From NCBI GenBank assembly GCA_949987565.1, contig OX465105.1, positions 3,542,496 through 3,606,495 of the forward strand: 64,000 bases of DNA. The letters are read 5' to 3'. The position numbers and the translations under genes were made by a program. The DNA comes from Luidia sarsii (Eukaryota > Echinodermata > Asteroidea > Paxillosida > Luidiidae). The notes under the pieces were generated by a model that saw only the letters and a list, made by a program, of their open reading frames with translations, was not told where the DNA came from and made no database searches. Below, piece by piece: positions 24,201 to 34,264 of the stretch. Position 1 is the stretch's first letter, and the number at the start of each line of letters is the position of its first letter.

Positions 24201-27200
24201 GGGGAAGAAGCTATTGGAACGCTTCACAGTACTGCAATTCGGAACAGAAACAGTAAAGCGAGTGCTGTGAGTGAAGGTGCGCGCAGGAGGGACAATGGAT
24301 GAAAGACCCTCAGCACATCTGGAAGTTCCTGTAGAAGAGGCTCAGGGCTCTGGGCTGACTCTTGAACTTTACCAGGATTTTTGTTAACTTGTTCACGTAT
24401 TGGATGGGAAGAGACGGAGACAGCCTGAGCCACGGCTAGGTTTCTGGAAAGAAGGGCCCGGAAGGTGTACCTCCTTGCTCAGTGTGGCCTGTCCGTCGCT
24501 GATGTTGGGCCCCAGGAATCCTTGCAGTGTGTAGGTCACTCCTTTCACCTGCTCCATCCACCCCTTCTCCACCCTGCCAAAGTGGAGCACTTTGCCGTCG
24601 CACGGGCTCACCTGGTCAAAAGACAAGCGCCAAAAGTCAGTCCTTAACCCTAACCGCATTGAAACCACAATTAACCACGCATGTTTTTTTTCCTGTGGAA
24701 GGAAAAGGGCCATACACCACGACATACCACAGCGTGGTTTTTGTGGTGTCCTGTGGTATGTGAGCCTACACCCCTGTGGGCACAGTGGTAAACTGCTGTA
24801 TACAGCGTGTGTCCTGTGGTATGTGAGCCTACACCCCTGTGGGCACAGTGGTAAACTGTGGTACACAGGGTGTGTCCTGTGTGGGAGGTGCAAAGCAAGG
24901 TATCTGGTACCTTATTAGAATTTAGACAGGAGGTCTGGGGCGCAAGTCTCTGTCCAGTTGAATTCTTTTGTTTTCCCAATTCTTCCAAAAGTTTGAGGAT
25001 TTAGAGTTATATACAAAAATGCTGCCAACTGCTTTATGACTAAAATAAACAAATGGAAACAAATCTAAAAATAAAATATAGAGAGCCTACCATTTTGATC
25101 CTAGCAGGACCATTCTCAAAGAAAGAAATGGCTTTTTGATATAATTCATATCATTTTTATATAAGTCAACAAACAAGTGGATAAATAGCAGAAACAGTTC
25201 AACTAGACAGGGACTTGAACCTGAGACCTCTGGTCTAAACTCCAATGTGTCAGCATATTCCATTAACTTATTTTTATTTGTCCACCAACAACTATAAATA
25301 CTGGCAATTCGTACATTTTTGTTTATTACCAGTTAATTGAAGTACCAGTAAAGGGAAACTGACAGGGAACTTTTTAAAACAAGTCCAATTTTGTTTGGAC
25401 TGGGTTGGGACTTGAATACGAGACCTCAGGTTTTGCGTACCAGCACTCATACCGCCTGAGCTATCCCGCCCTTAGATGGTGGCCTTCCCAAATAGTCAAC
25501 TAGTCTTTGCCGGGGCGCCAGTCAGAAGCGATTCAACCATTAACTGCCGTATATCTCCAGGGATCAAGCCCCAGCTTTCATTCAGATGCAAACAAATAAT
25601 TGTTGTAAACCTGGCTGCAGCAGTTTAGGGATCACACAAAGTGGATACAGCTTTTTCCTTTTTTTTTTGTACACTAAGAGCACTGGTCTTGACCAATTGG
25701 AGGCATTTTACCATAAACTGCCGTATATCTCCAGGGATCAAGCCCCAGCTTTCATTCAGATGCAAACAACCAATTGTTGTAAACCTAGCTGCAGCAGTTT
25801 GGGGATCACACAAAGTGGATGCAGCTTTTTCATTTCTTTTTTTTTGTACACCAAGAGCACTGGTCTTGACCAATTGGAGGCATTTTACCATAAACTGCCG
25901 CATATCTCCAGGGAACACTCCCCTGTTTACATTTTGATGCAAACAACCAATTGTGGTGAACCTGGCTGCGGCAGTTTGGGGATCACACAAAGTGGATGCA
26001 GTTTTTCATTTTTATTTTTGTGTATTCTAAGAGCACTGGTCTTGACCAATTGGAGGCATTTTACCATAAACTGCCGCATATCTCCAGGGAACACTCCCCT
26101 GTTTACATTTTGATGCAAACAAGCAATTGTGGTGAACCCGGCCACGACAGCTCGAGCTCAGAATTCTAGTGACGCTTCTCCCGTCAAAACCAAAACAGAA
26201 GCCAGAAGAAGAGTCAACTCACAAGTGACTTGTGTTCGTCGAGGGGCCTCACTCCCGGCTTGAGCTCGCGACGGAAGAAGGCGCTGAGGTTGTGGTACCA
26301 GGTGAGGTCCTCCACTAAGGCATCCGAGAGGTTGCAATTGAACAGTCTCGAGTAGAGTCCGTAGATGGGCTTCCGTAGGACGTGGGGGACCTCTACACTG
26401 TTGACTTGCCCCCAGAGACGGGACGAGAAGCGAAACGGCAACGCCTTGTAGACACTTATCTGTTGAAACAATCAAAATCGGGAGGAGGGGAGATGAAAAC
26501 GTATTGCAGTTAATGGTTTGAATTGCTTCAGACTGGTGGCACCACCCCGGCAAAGACCAGTTGACTATTAGGGAGGCCCACCCTCTGAGGGCTGGTTAGC
26601 ACAGTTCGGTCCGGTCAAAGATTTCTTTCAATTTGTTCCAAACTCCCCTCTCCCCCCCCCTCATTCAAGAATCAAGATATGAGAAAGGAACACATTAATG
26701 GTTTCATCACTGAAGTGAACACTGTGAAGATACATGAAGGCCTTCCTTGTGTGATCAGGATTACAAACCACTTTGTGAATATGACGTCAATTGTAAAGGG
26801 TTGGATGCATGTGGTAAGAGCCCTGGTATGCAAAACCAGATATTTCAAGTTGGGTGGGCCTACAGTCAATGTTTTCTTTGTCATTTTTCAAAGGTTTTAC
26901 GTTTTCTTTTTTATGAGACCAGGGGTGGATTTCACACAGCCTTACGATGCATCGCAACTCTACTTACGATGAATAACTCATCGTAAGTTGTGATGGGCCA
27001 TATGGTTTCTGTGCATCACTCATAGCCATGTGATTGATCATAAGTTACGATGAGTTTGATGAAATCGATCCCAGGATTTGAACCCTTGCCTCAAGTTTAA
27101 GAAGCTCTACCAGCTGAGATACCAACTTCGGACTTAGGACTGGATCTTGGAAGCAAGAACAATGATTACCATTGCCACAGATGTTTGTGGCAACACATGT

Positions 27201-30200
27201 GGGTGCAATTCAGGCTGAATAATGTTTAAGGGCAGTTTGCAAAAAATAAAAATATCCATGGATTACCGGTACTTGAATGAAACTTCCTATGTTTGATTGC
27301 CCAAGGACACTTTACACAATAGACAATAGTCAAGATTATTAAATCTATAATCACTATAATCACAGCTTTTTTCAAAATAATTGCTTTCATTTTCCAAGCA
27401 TGACTGCATGATAACATTTTCTATTAGATTCCATATTCAATTCCATTTTTAACTGTATGCACTCCATACCACCTGTCAAAAGTTGAGTTTAAAATAGCAT
27501 TAAGAATTGCTAATCAAAGGATGACGGACCAATTAATATATCATCCATGCTGGAACTGAGTTGAAGTGCAGCCACCCAGTGTCACAAACCACCTTAATTA
27601 ATTAAATTTAAAATAAATCAATTTTGAATAATTAGAAATATAATTGAAATATATGCAATTATGCACACATGTATAAAGTACAGTAGCTTGTAGGGCTACG
27701 AAGACTCACTTGTCTTTACGAATCAAAACTAATATACTACAACTACAATTTAGTGGGCCTGACGTTTCGATCCTAGCAGGACCTTTCTCAAAGGCCTTTG
27801 AGAAAGGTCCTGCTAGGATCGAAACATCAGGCCCACTAAATTTTAGATTTACATTTTGGTAATTTTAGTCAGTAAGCAGTTTGCAACATTTTTGTATATC
27901 ACCTTAAGTCATACTTCAACTACAAGTACAACTTACTACAACGTACAAGCAACTGTTTTTAGGTTGTGATGTTAATTCCAGATTTCCAACTCGAGGAGTT
28001 GGAACCTGTAGCCCAAGACTAAAAAGGATTGTCATTTTTAAAGATTTTTTTGTATCTGACTCAAGGCTCAAAATATCTACAAAGTGCTACAAAGTACAAA
28101 GCACTGGACTGTGGACCAAGTCGAGTGATTTCAGCATCCGTCCTGTGACTGCACTGGACAAGCTGTCAAGTGATTTTTTTTCTTGCACCATGAAGAAAAT
28201 GCTACTCAAATACAACTTTCACTTTGACCTACATGTAGATAGGGGATACAAGTAAACAGCAAATTCACTAGTTGCGGTAACCGTAACCCTCATCTGGATG
28301 AGAGTTACGGTTACCGCAACTACATTTTCTCATGGTTAAAAAGGAAAGAAGAAAAAGGTTCACCCGAAGACGACATGATTCTTCACTCTTCAGAATGCCA
28401 AGGCCGTGTAGAAATTGGGTGGGCCAGGGTTAAAGGCCCTATACAACATTGGTAAAGGTCAAAAGATTGCCACTGTTTGTGTAAAACCATTAAAAATTCC
28501 AACAAAGAAATCCTGCTAAGGTTTTCATATGCAGTGCTCACGATTTGAGGCATAAAATACAGGACATCCTCCACGCATTACTACTTGAACCACTGCACGC
28601 TGTATATGAAGGTTTTTAGCTCAAATGGTAATCTGAGAAAGTAGAAAAAGGCAAAAAAACAGTCACTGTTTTCGCATCGTTCTGTAGTGTAAGAAATAGT
28701 TTATTACTCGCGAGTAGTAATAAACTATTTCAATATTTGTCGGTGTTTGAGGGAAGATTTCTCGACAAGTACAGCATCCCAGACCGTAAGATTTCAACAT
28801 GAGGATTATATCATGACCATCTACAAACTGTGTAAATTACAAGGAAATCTGTGGACATCGACCGTAACCCTCATCCTCCTATCCTGAGGGTCAGAAGATG
28901 AGGGTGACAGTTACCACAAGGCACAACTAGTTATTTTATCAAATGACATATGATGAAGGGTAGTCCGAGTAACTTGGCCATTCGGGCGATAGTATCGCTC
29001 GACTCCATCAAAATTTTAAAAAAAGGGCGATTGTAAGGGTCCAAGTTACTCGGACTAGATGAAGGGCAGCCAACCGTTGCTGTCATTTTCACTGTTTCAC
29101 TTTCACTCAGAATATAAACCCATCCAGTCCCGATTTAGGATTACTCACTGAATGTCTTCGAGTTCGAGAGACGGAACTACAAAGTTCGGGGTCCGATTCC
29201 GTGCCGTTTTCGCGACCGTTGGAGTCGTCGGTGAAGAGCCAGTCCAGCCGAAACTCGTCTTTCTCCTCGACCTGGCCGAACGGGTCCTTGGCCCCCAGCA
29301 ACCGGGCCGGGTCGCCGTCCGACGGCAGGGCAAGGAACCGGGCCAGGGGCAGCAGGTGGAAGCCGATCCGGAGGCAAGCGTTGCAGGGGTTCAGGCTCCG
29401 AAAGTAGGGGATCCGATCGAGGAAGGGGCAGAGGTTGGTGTAGATGTAGTACCAGAGCTCCAGGAGGACGAAGACGGAGAGTAGCATGGGGAATTGGCAC
29501 AGGACTAGGAGGGACTGGACCGCCATCTTGAGGGGCAGATCTCGGGACGGTGTGGAGAGATGAATGGGAGATCTCTCCCACCCTGAACACACTTGATCTT
29601 CACCGAGCTATCTGATTAATTTGGACGTGCATCGCGATTGGGACACCCGCCAATTTGAGTGTTTTCCCCTCACTGTACACACCCACTCGATGGTAGCTAT
29701 CGACAGCTAGCTAGCTTACGGGCCGGCCTCCACACACAGTAACCATGTGCAGTGAAAGCGGCCCAGCCAGATCAGGCGATCCGGCTGATTATCATATTCT
29801 ACGCAACGTGCATATCATGACAACAATTTGAAAGCTTAATTTCGACATTTTTCCACACTTAATCCACACGGACATCGCACATTTTCAAAAAAATGTAGTT
29901 ATAAACATTAAACAACAACCTGACGTCGGTTGGTAAATGAAAGCTTTCGTTGCTGTAAATACACCGCGGTATTGTTTTGCACGAACTACTTGTTTACTTA
30001 TCCAACGCCTTGTCCTCAAAGAAAACGTAGACTTGTTTCAGTCCTGCGAGCATCGTCGGCGCCGTGTTACAAATACGGGGCGTGGTCAAATTAATGTTCA
30101 GTATGCCCACTCTATGTTCCATACGCACTTCGTAGACGCATTTGAAAGAACAGTCACGAAATATGTATAAGTTACCAAAATAACGCATGTTTGAGACATC

Positions 30201-33200
30201 CTTTTGATATCAGTTCACAATACTTCAACAATTTACCTCAACATGAAGTCAAGAACAGACATTCATGACATTGATTTTGTACTGCAAAATGAAAGTACTC
30301 AATGATGGAATTAAGAGGCTGGAATGAAGCCTAGCTCATGCACAATGCACTGCCTGTATAGAGAGAGCTCTTTTACAAATAAACCTTGTATTGTATGAAA
30401 TAATGAACTTCAAAGTCGATAGAAGTATTTCGGTCAAGGTTATATTATGTGGGAGATATCACTTGGCAGAGTGACAATTCGCAACCCTAAATATAAAATG
30501 AAAATCTGTTTACGTTGGATTTTGCTGGATGCATGATTTGATTTGGTAAATACAAAAATAAAAAATTATAATCACAATAGCTTTTATCAATAGAAGATGG
30601 CAATATTAATAACCATTCAAATTGAAACACAACATTCAGGAAAAATTTCTCAAGAGAAAGGTCCTGCTAGGATCGAAATGTCAGGCCCACTAAATTTTAA
30701 GATTTGCAATTTTGGTAATTTTAGTCAGTGAGCAGTTTGGAACATTTTTGTATATCAAAATTCACCAACCTAGGACTAGAGGAACAGGCTTTTGAGTCAC
30801 AGTGTTTTTTACTTTTGCTTTGATTATCCCATCTTAGATTGGATTTTCCTTACTCTACTTGTTTACTCCTTCCCTCTTACCCTCCCGCCCAATCTCTTCC
30901 CCTTCATCCCCAGTCCTTGCCCCATCTCTTCCCATTCTCATCCTGACCTATCACATCTCTGATACATGTGCATAATATTCTCCAAACATCCAAACATTTA
31001 TAATCCTCATCCTCTGTTATCTATCCTCTGTTATTGGTATCAATATGACTTTTCACACATTCACAGCACGAATTCACAGGTAAAGTGCACACCACTGATG
31101 TTCATAAGACAGTCACACATAGACAATTACAGGGGCAATGGTGGGCCAGTTCAATGAATTTGCTGTGACTTTGTTTAAGGTCTGAAATTGTTCAAAAGTT
31201 CCCAGTCAGTTTTTCCTTTATTTGTTGGACACTGAAAACAACAACAACCTGCATCCACTTTGGGTGATCCCCCAACAGCTGTAGCCAGGCTTACAACAAT
31301 CGGTTGTCTGCATCAGAATGAATATGGGGCGTGATCCCTGGAGATATACGGCAGTAAATGGTTGAATGCTTCTGACTGGCGCCCCCACCCGGGCAAAGAT
31401 TAGTTGACTATTTGGGAAGGCCACCATCTAAGGGCTGGATAGCTCAGATGGTAAGAGCACTGGTACGCAAAACCAGAGGTCTCGAATTCAAGTTCTGGTC
31501 CAAAATCTTCCAAAATTGTTCGAAAAAAGTTCCCAGTCAGTTTTTCCTTCATTTATCCGACTTTCAATTATCTATATAAGAACAAGATCTTGGCAACAAA
31601 CAACAAAAGATATTCGAGCCAAACTTGGCCAAATCAATCTCTCTATTGCCCTGCCGTGTATGAGATCTGTTCTTCTTGTTACTCTTGTTGAATATGAAAA
31701 AGTGATGATTATACTAAGGCTAAATAAAATCAAACATCTTCTTCAAAGCTTCCCATCCGAACTTTTTTTTTTTAAAGGAGAATGCGGGCACCTGTTTTTT
31801 TCCATTTCCAAAATAATGTTTTTCCCTAAAGACATTTAGTCTTATTTCCAGTCGTTTTTAAGTACGGTACGCTATGTACATGTAGGCTGTGCATGTGTGA
31901 GGTTCAACGGCTGGCAACAGGGAAAATCAATTGAAATTTTGTCGTTCCGAAAATCGATTGAAATTTTGTTGTTCCATAAAAAAAATGCGGGCGGGGATGA
32001 GAAACTAATCTTTTTTTTTTTTACTTGGCCTAACCGATAGATGTTTAGGAGAAAATCTCTTTTTCTCGTTACCTGCCACCCTGAGGCTAAGCGGTGTTCT
32101 GAGCCTGGCGACTCCAGCTCCTTCCTGCGTTCCCTCTTCCTGATGTGTCCGTACTGCTGGTAGCAAATGTACGCAAAGCCCACACCCAAGGGAATCGGAA
32201 CCCATTTCAAATTCCGCCCGTATTCCACGAGCCCTGCTCCAATTCGTCTCGTCCAAGATGTCTTCTGAGCTGTATAAAGGAGGGGGGAAAAACACGTGAA
32301 AAGATTTGAAAAAAATTGACAAAGAAAACTTTGACTGAACCACCGGTCAATTGCTTCTGACTGGTGCCCCCACCCCGGCACAGACTAGTTAACTATTAGG
32401 GAAGACTGTCATCTAAGGGCTGGGTAGCTCAGATGGAGGAGCACTGGTACGTTAATCTAGAAGTCTTGAGATCAGGTCCAGTCAAAGTTTTCTTTGCCAA
32501 TTTAAAAATTTAAAAATTTAGTGGGCCTGACGTTTCGATCCTAGCAGGACCTTTCTCAAAGGCAGAGCCTTTGAGAAAGGTCCTGCTAGGATCGAAACGT
32601 CAGGCCCACTAAATTTTAAGATTTACATTTTGGTAATTTTAGTCAGTAAGCAGTTTGCAACATTTTTGTATATCACCTTAAATTTTTAAATTTGTTCAAA
32701 AGTTCCCAGTCAGTTTTTCCTTGGTTTGTTTGATTTGAAAGTTATTTGTTTTTTTAATAATAGAGTAATATACAAAAATTGTTGCAAACTGCTAACTGGC
32801 TAAAATTACCGAAATGCTTTTTAAAATGGTAACGAAATTTGACTGGACCGGGTTCTTGAACCCGAGACCTCTGTTTTAACGCACCAGTGCTCTAACCATC
32901 TGAGCTATTCAGCCCTTAGATGGCGGCCATCGCAAAAAGTCTTTGACGGGAAGTGGGCAACAGTCAGAGGCTGGTACACTTGAGATTTAAACTGATCAAT
33001 ATACTCGTGCATATCATACCTAACTCGTCCTGTAGCTAACTACAAATGCTTGGTTGCCATAGAATTTAAATTAAAATTACCGTAAATTGTTAACAGGTCT
33101 AACATTTTGATTGTAGCTTGACCTTCCTCAAAGGCAGAGCAAGGTACTGCGTGGATTAAAACGCCAGGCCCTCGTAACTCAAGACATTTTGCCTCAGGGT

Positions 33201-33986
33201 CATTTTAGGCAAACCTGCAGTTTGCAACGTTTTGTTCTGTGAAAGCCTGAGGGAAATCTAAGAGAGATTTCTGATGAGAAGTGATTTTGATGTTATGAGG
33301 AAAGCGGCCACTTGACCCAAAGCACATTGTGAATTCATGCATTCACTCTCCAAAGTATAGACCAATTTGACCCTGTCTTTGTGGACGCGGCCATGTCTGG
33401 GGGCTCTTGGTCTCACATACCAATCCCTTTGTGTATGCTAAAGGTATCAGTCATCTGATAGGCATACACAAAGGGCTGTTGAGCGGCGCCCCCCAGCTAT
33501 GGCGGCTTCGGGAAGGATTCCCCGAATGGGTCTATACCAAAGATCTTACAGCGCGCAAAGCGCACAAGATGGATTCCTCCGAGCAAAAGGTGAAGTACGC
33601 ACTGGACGCCATTTTAGTAAGCAACGGAATCTGTCGTCTGCTTTCAGTGCTCCGGAAATGAAGCGAGAGAGTCACAAACAATAAAAAAAAAGATACAACT
33701 TTGGATGCGTGAACAGAATGTGATAACTTTCGATGCGATGTGACCACGAAATGGAGAGAATGTGTGCGACTTTGCTTACTGAAATGGCGCCCAGTGCGTA
33801 CTTCACACGGATGCGTGTGATCTCGCAAGAGTAGGCTATCTTGCGCACTTCGTGCACTATAACTTATAAGATCTTTGGTCTATACTCACCGTGTCCTGCT
33901 TCACTTGCAAAGTTCCTCACTTTCTGTGCATGGTATGTACGTGGGTAGATTCCCGTCGTACGACAATACAAGTACTGTGGCTCCAT
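21257..33986 (-). CDS. PISD: Phosphatidylserine decarboxylase proenzyme, mitochondrial (7 coding exons, 416 aa)
   Basis: Exons: 33986-33890, 32269-32073, 26459-26223, 24611-24471, 23782-23638, 22561-22401, 21529-21257. All junctions are GT-AG and every phase joins. The enzyme decarboxylates phosphatidylserine to phosphatidylethanolamine at the mitochondrial inner membrane. Residues 1-32 look like a presequence (basic, with RNFAS as a likely cleavage site), and residues 55-72 form a membrane segment. FFRRELKP starts at 159. The family triad is visible: Asp182 in SPCDG, His255/His258 in [10 protein letters not shown], and Ser385 in LGST, where autocleavage would give a 32-residue alpha chain carrying the pyruvoyl group. 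Length is close to the human protein. If the 5' exon ending at 35329 is used, an in-frame TGA lies just upstream of the ATG. Introns carry much repeat DNA, including a 1 kb GGGAGA array and a foldback at position +13 of intron 1. Confidence 0.95.
21656..22302. mobile_element. Second copy of the CCACTTCACGCCGGG element, left end lost
   Basis: Collinear with 20113-20731 over its length (acaatgcatcattttcaaat to cggcg-like end gcgtgaagtgg). The left terminal repeat is missing and the right TTAA has become ataa. It lies in the last PISD intron. Confidence 0.8.
22611..22634. mobile_element. Stub of the GATTTCACAAAGCC MITE at the border of the GGGAGA array
   Basis: gctggatttcacaaaacctt is the terminal 20 bp of that MITE family, directly followed by the purine array. 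The array may have expanded inside the MITE. Confidence 0.5.
22622..23620. repeat. 1 kb (GGGAGA)n hexanucleotide array
   Basis: Almost pure G/A strand, with a near-perfect GGGAGA run of over 200 bp (about 23124-23330) and interrupted GAGAGA/GGGAGG segments around it. It fills the PISD intron between exon 5 (ends 23638) and exon 6 (starts 22561), so the pre-mRNA carries (CUCUCC)n. Long Ser/Pro or Arg/Glu frames across it are artefacts. Confidence 0.95.
24006..24230 (-). pseudogene. LINE reverse transcriptase C-terminal fragment
   Basis: The minus frame reads [20 protein letters not shown] followed by an [13 protein letters not shown] segment, paralogous to the fragment at 17300-17545. It lies in a PISD intron. 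Confidence 0.7.
24747..24873. repeat. Two-unit tandem repeat, 63 bp
   Basis: tgtcctgtggtatgtgagcc...acagtggtaaactg occurs twice back to back, inside a PISD intron. Confidence 0.8.
24874..25375. other. PISD intron with decayed repeat pieces
   Basis: A degraded hairpin-family arm (about 25083-25115: gatcctagcaggaccattct) and a degraded SINE head in minus orientation (about 25180-25260). No coding content. Confidence 0.5.
25376..26145 (-). mobile_element. SINE followed by a tandem amplification of its body
   Basis: A minus-oriented SINE (about 25376-25674) is extended by repeats of its body, about 177 bp each, starting at about 25675, 25852 and 26028. Each carries gcactggtcttgaccaattg and tctccaggga. 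This makes a small satellite from a SINE inside the PISD intron. Confidence 0.8.
26505..26630 (+). mobile_element. SINE fragment
   Basis: agttaatggtttgaattgct, accccggcaaagaccagttg and a damaged tRNA head (gctggttagcacag). Confidence 0.6.
26800..26865 (+). mobile_element. SINE tRNA-head fragment retaining a Cys-like anticodon loop
   Basis: gtggtaagagccctggtatg followed by caaaaccag keeps U33 and GCA at the anticodon position. Confidence 0.45.
26933..27066. mobile_element. Palindromic MITE, GATTTCACAAAGCC family
   Basis: Ends gtggatttcacacagcctta and gagtttgatgaaatcgat; arms built on actcatcgtaagttgtga. Confidence 0.75.
27100..27745. other. PISD intron, AT-rich, no feature recognised
   Basis: Only short chance frames. 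Confidence 0.45.
27751..27905. mobile_element. Hairpin family, full palindrome plus tail
   Basis: gtgggcctgacgtttcgatc and its inverse meet at ctcaaaggcctttgag with no loop, then the tail to tttttgtatatcac. A cleanly symmetric copy. Confidence 0.9.
28268..28323. repeat. Short palindrome, GTTGCGGTAACCGTAACCCTCAT family
   Basis: A 23-bp arm (gttgcggtaaccgtaaccct) is inverted around a few bases. Related palindromes lie at about 28860-28920 and 38159-38215. Confidence 0.75.
28434..28860. mobile_element. TTAA MITE (AGGCCCTATACAACATTGG family), 3'-truncated, with a nested insertion
   Basis: Collinear with 5554 onward (tatacaacattggtaaaggt), left TTAA at 28430-28433. It stops at about 28860 where another palindrome begins. 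An 83-bp element sits inside it at 28526-28608. Confidence 0.8.
28526..28608. mobile_element. 83-bp element with 8-bp target duplication AAGGTTTT
   Basis: AAGGTTTT occurs on both sides (28518-28525 and 28609-28616), and the uninterrupted sequence at 5640-5660 has it once. Ends catatgcag and ctgtatatg are short imperfect inverted repeats. An 8-bp duplication suggests a hAT-type transposase in trans. Confidence 0.8.
28961..29057. mobile_element. 97-bp foldback MITE with 9-bp target duplication GATGAAGGG
   Basis: tagtccgagtaacttgg and ccaagttactcggacta are perfect 17-bp inverted ends. GATGAAGGG flanks both (28952-28960, 29058-29066). Nine-bp duplications are typical of Mutator-type elements. 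It lies 92 bp downstream of the donor of the candidate PISD alternative exon. Confidence 0.9.
29149..29526 (-). CDS. Possible alternative first coding exon of PISD, or first exon of a nested gene (126 codons)
   Basis: The open frame begins at an ATG in a strong context (AAGATGGCG, also a YY1-like core) and runs 126 codons to a perfect donor (gtgagtaat) that leaves phase 0. Residues about 5-30 are strongly hydrophobic with few charges. A Pro/Cys-containing loop and a second hydrophobic patch (about 55-68) follow, then an acidic region and RTRRHS at the end. It lies in the large PISD intron between exon 2 (32073) and exon 3 (26459), on the same strand. PISD exon 3 begins in phase 0 (ISVYKAL), so splicing would give a PISD of about 444 aa with a membrane N-terminus instead of the mitochondrial presequence. 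Mammalian PISD is known to use alternative N-termini, one of them directing it to lipid droplets. I see no other downstream exon that would fit. GC content and codon choice look coding. The splice to PISD is inference. Confidence 0.6.
29593..29760 (-). promoter_or_regulatory. Possible promoter of the exon at 29149-29526
   Basis: Sequence upstream of the exon turns locally GC-rich (gggccggcctcc near 29720) within otherwise AT-rich intron. The ATG context includes a YY1-like AAGATGGCGG core. Inference only. Confidence 0.3.
29760..30640. other. PISD intron, no recognised feature
   Basis: No repeat family or exon that I can support. Confidence 0.4.
30645..30762. mobile_element. Hairpin family, half copy with tail
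   Basis: ctcaagagaaaggtcctgct...gtcaggcccactaaatttt, then agtcagtgagcagtttgg. Confidence 0.8.
31230..31562 (+). mobile_element. tRNA-derived SINE, near full length
   Basis: Body (ctgcatccactttgggtgat to ggcaaagattagttgac), tRNA-like head (gggctggatagctcagatgg...ccagaggtctcgaattcaag) and tail (cccagtcagtttttccttca). The head folds as a cloverleaf: 7-bp acceptor stem GGCTGGA/TCCAGTC-like in consensus, CTGGT/ACCAG anticodon stem. One of the best copies for defining the family. Confidence 0.85.
32345..32740 (+). mobile_element. SINE interrupted by a hairpin-family element
   Basis: The SINE body and head run from 32345 to about 32510. A full hairpin element (about 32510-32685: gtgggcctgacgtttcgatc, its inverse, tail) follows, and the SINE tail (tttgttcaaaagttcccagt) resumes at about 32692. 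The hairpin element therefore inserted into the SINE tail. Confidence 0.8.
32815..32975 (-). mobile_element. SINE fragment, minus orientation
   Basis: gaccgggttcttgaacccga, then ctctaaccatctgagctatt and ttagatggcggccat. Confidence 0.75.
33085..33240. mobile_element. Old hairpin-family copy
   Basis: Strongly diverged arms (gtctaacattttgattgtag; ggattaaaacgccaggccct) and tail (gcaaacctgcagtttgcaac). Confidence 0.5.
33538..33877. mobile_element. 340-bp foldback MITE with 8-bp target duplication, at the PISD exon 1 donor
   Basis: Ends caaagatctta and taagatctttg, longer imperfect inner arms (gtgaagtacgcactgga / ccagtgcgtacttcac). GTCTATAC flanks both sides (33530-33537, 33878-33885). The right copy of the duplication is intron positions +5 to +12 of PISD intron 1, so the element starts at +13. 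hAT-like by duplication length. Confidence 0.85.
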
Positions 33987-33991
33987 TCTGT
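33987..33991 (-). other. PISD exon 1 5'UTR remnant with acceptor-like border
   Basis: The PISD start exon is preceded by ttatctcag at 33992-34000, a good 3' splice site. It leaves only 5 nt of untranslated sequence before the ATG, so a further upstream non-coding exon is expected. Confidence 0.5.
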
Positions 33992-34264
33992 CTGAGATAA
34001 GCTACAAAATGAGAGATGAGAGGTGGACTATTTCAATCAAACTCACAGGGTCTGGATATGGGACCTGTTTGCAGGACACTGACACTAGTGAGTAGTGCCT
34101 GCTAGTGGTGACAGTGCAACACTACAGTTGGCCAAAGCTGCAGCCTGACTTCTGTGCTTGACATCTTATTAGTAGTCCATTTCAACAAAGACATTGTAAC
34201 TCACGAACAAATATAAGTGATGTTTGGTGCAAACTATAACTAAGTAATAACATTATAAGTTATT

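Noticed and set aside
28383..28574. 63-residue frame between PISD exons
   Set aside because: It spans the edge of a TTAA MITE and a nested insertion; no splice support.
29177..29590. Alternative frame and longer start (GTG at 29592) for the hydrophobic exon
   Set aside because: The other frame is Pro/Arg-rich shadow; the extra 22 codons would need a non-ATG start, while the ATG at 29526 has a strong context.
31432..31505. tRNA gene candidates (several loci)
   Set aside because: Each tRNA-like head is embedded in the same conserved body and tail and has stem mismatches; they are SINE copies.
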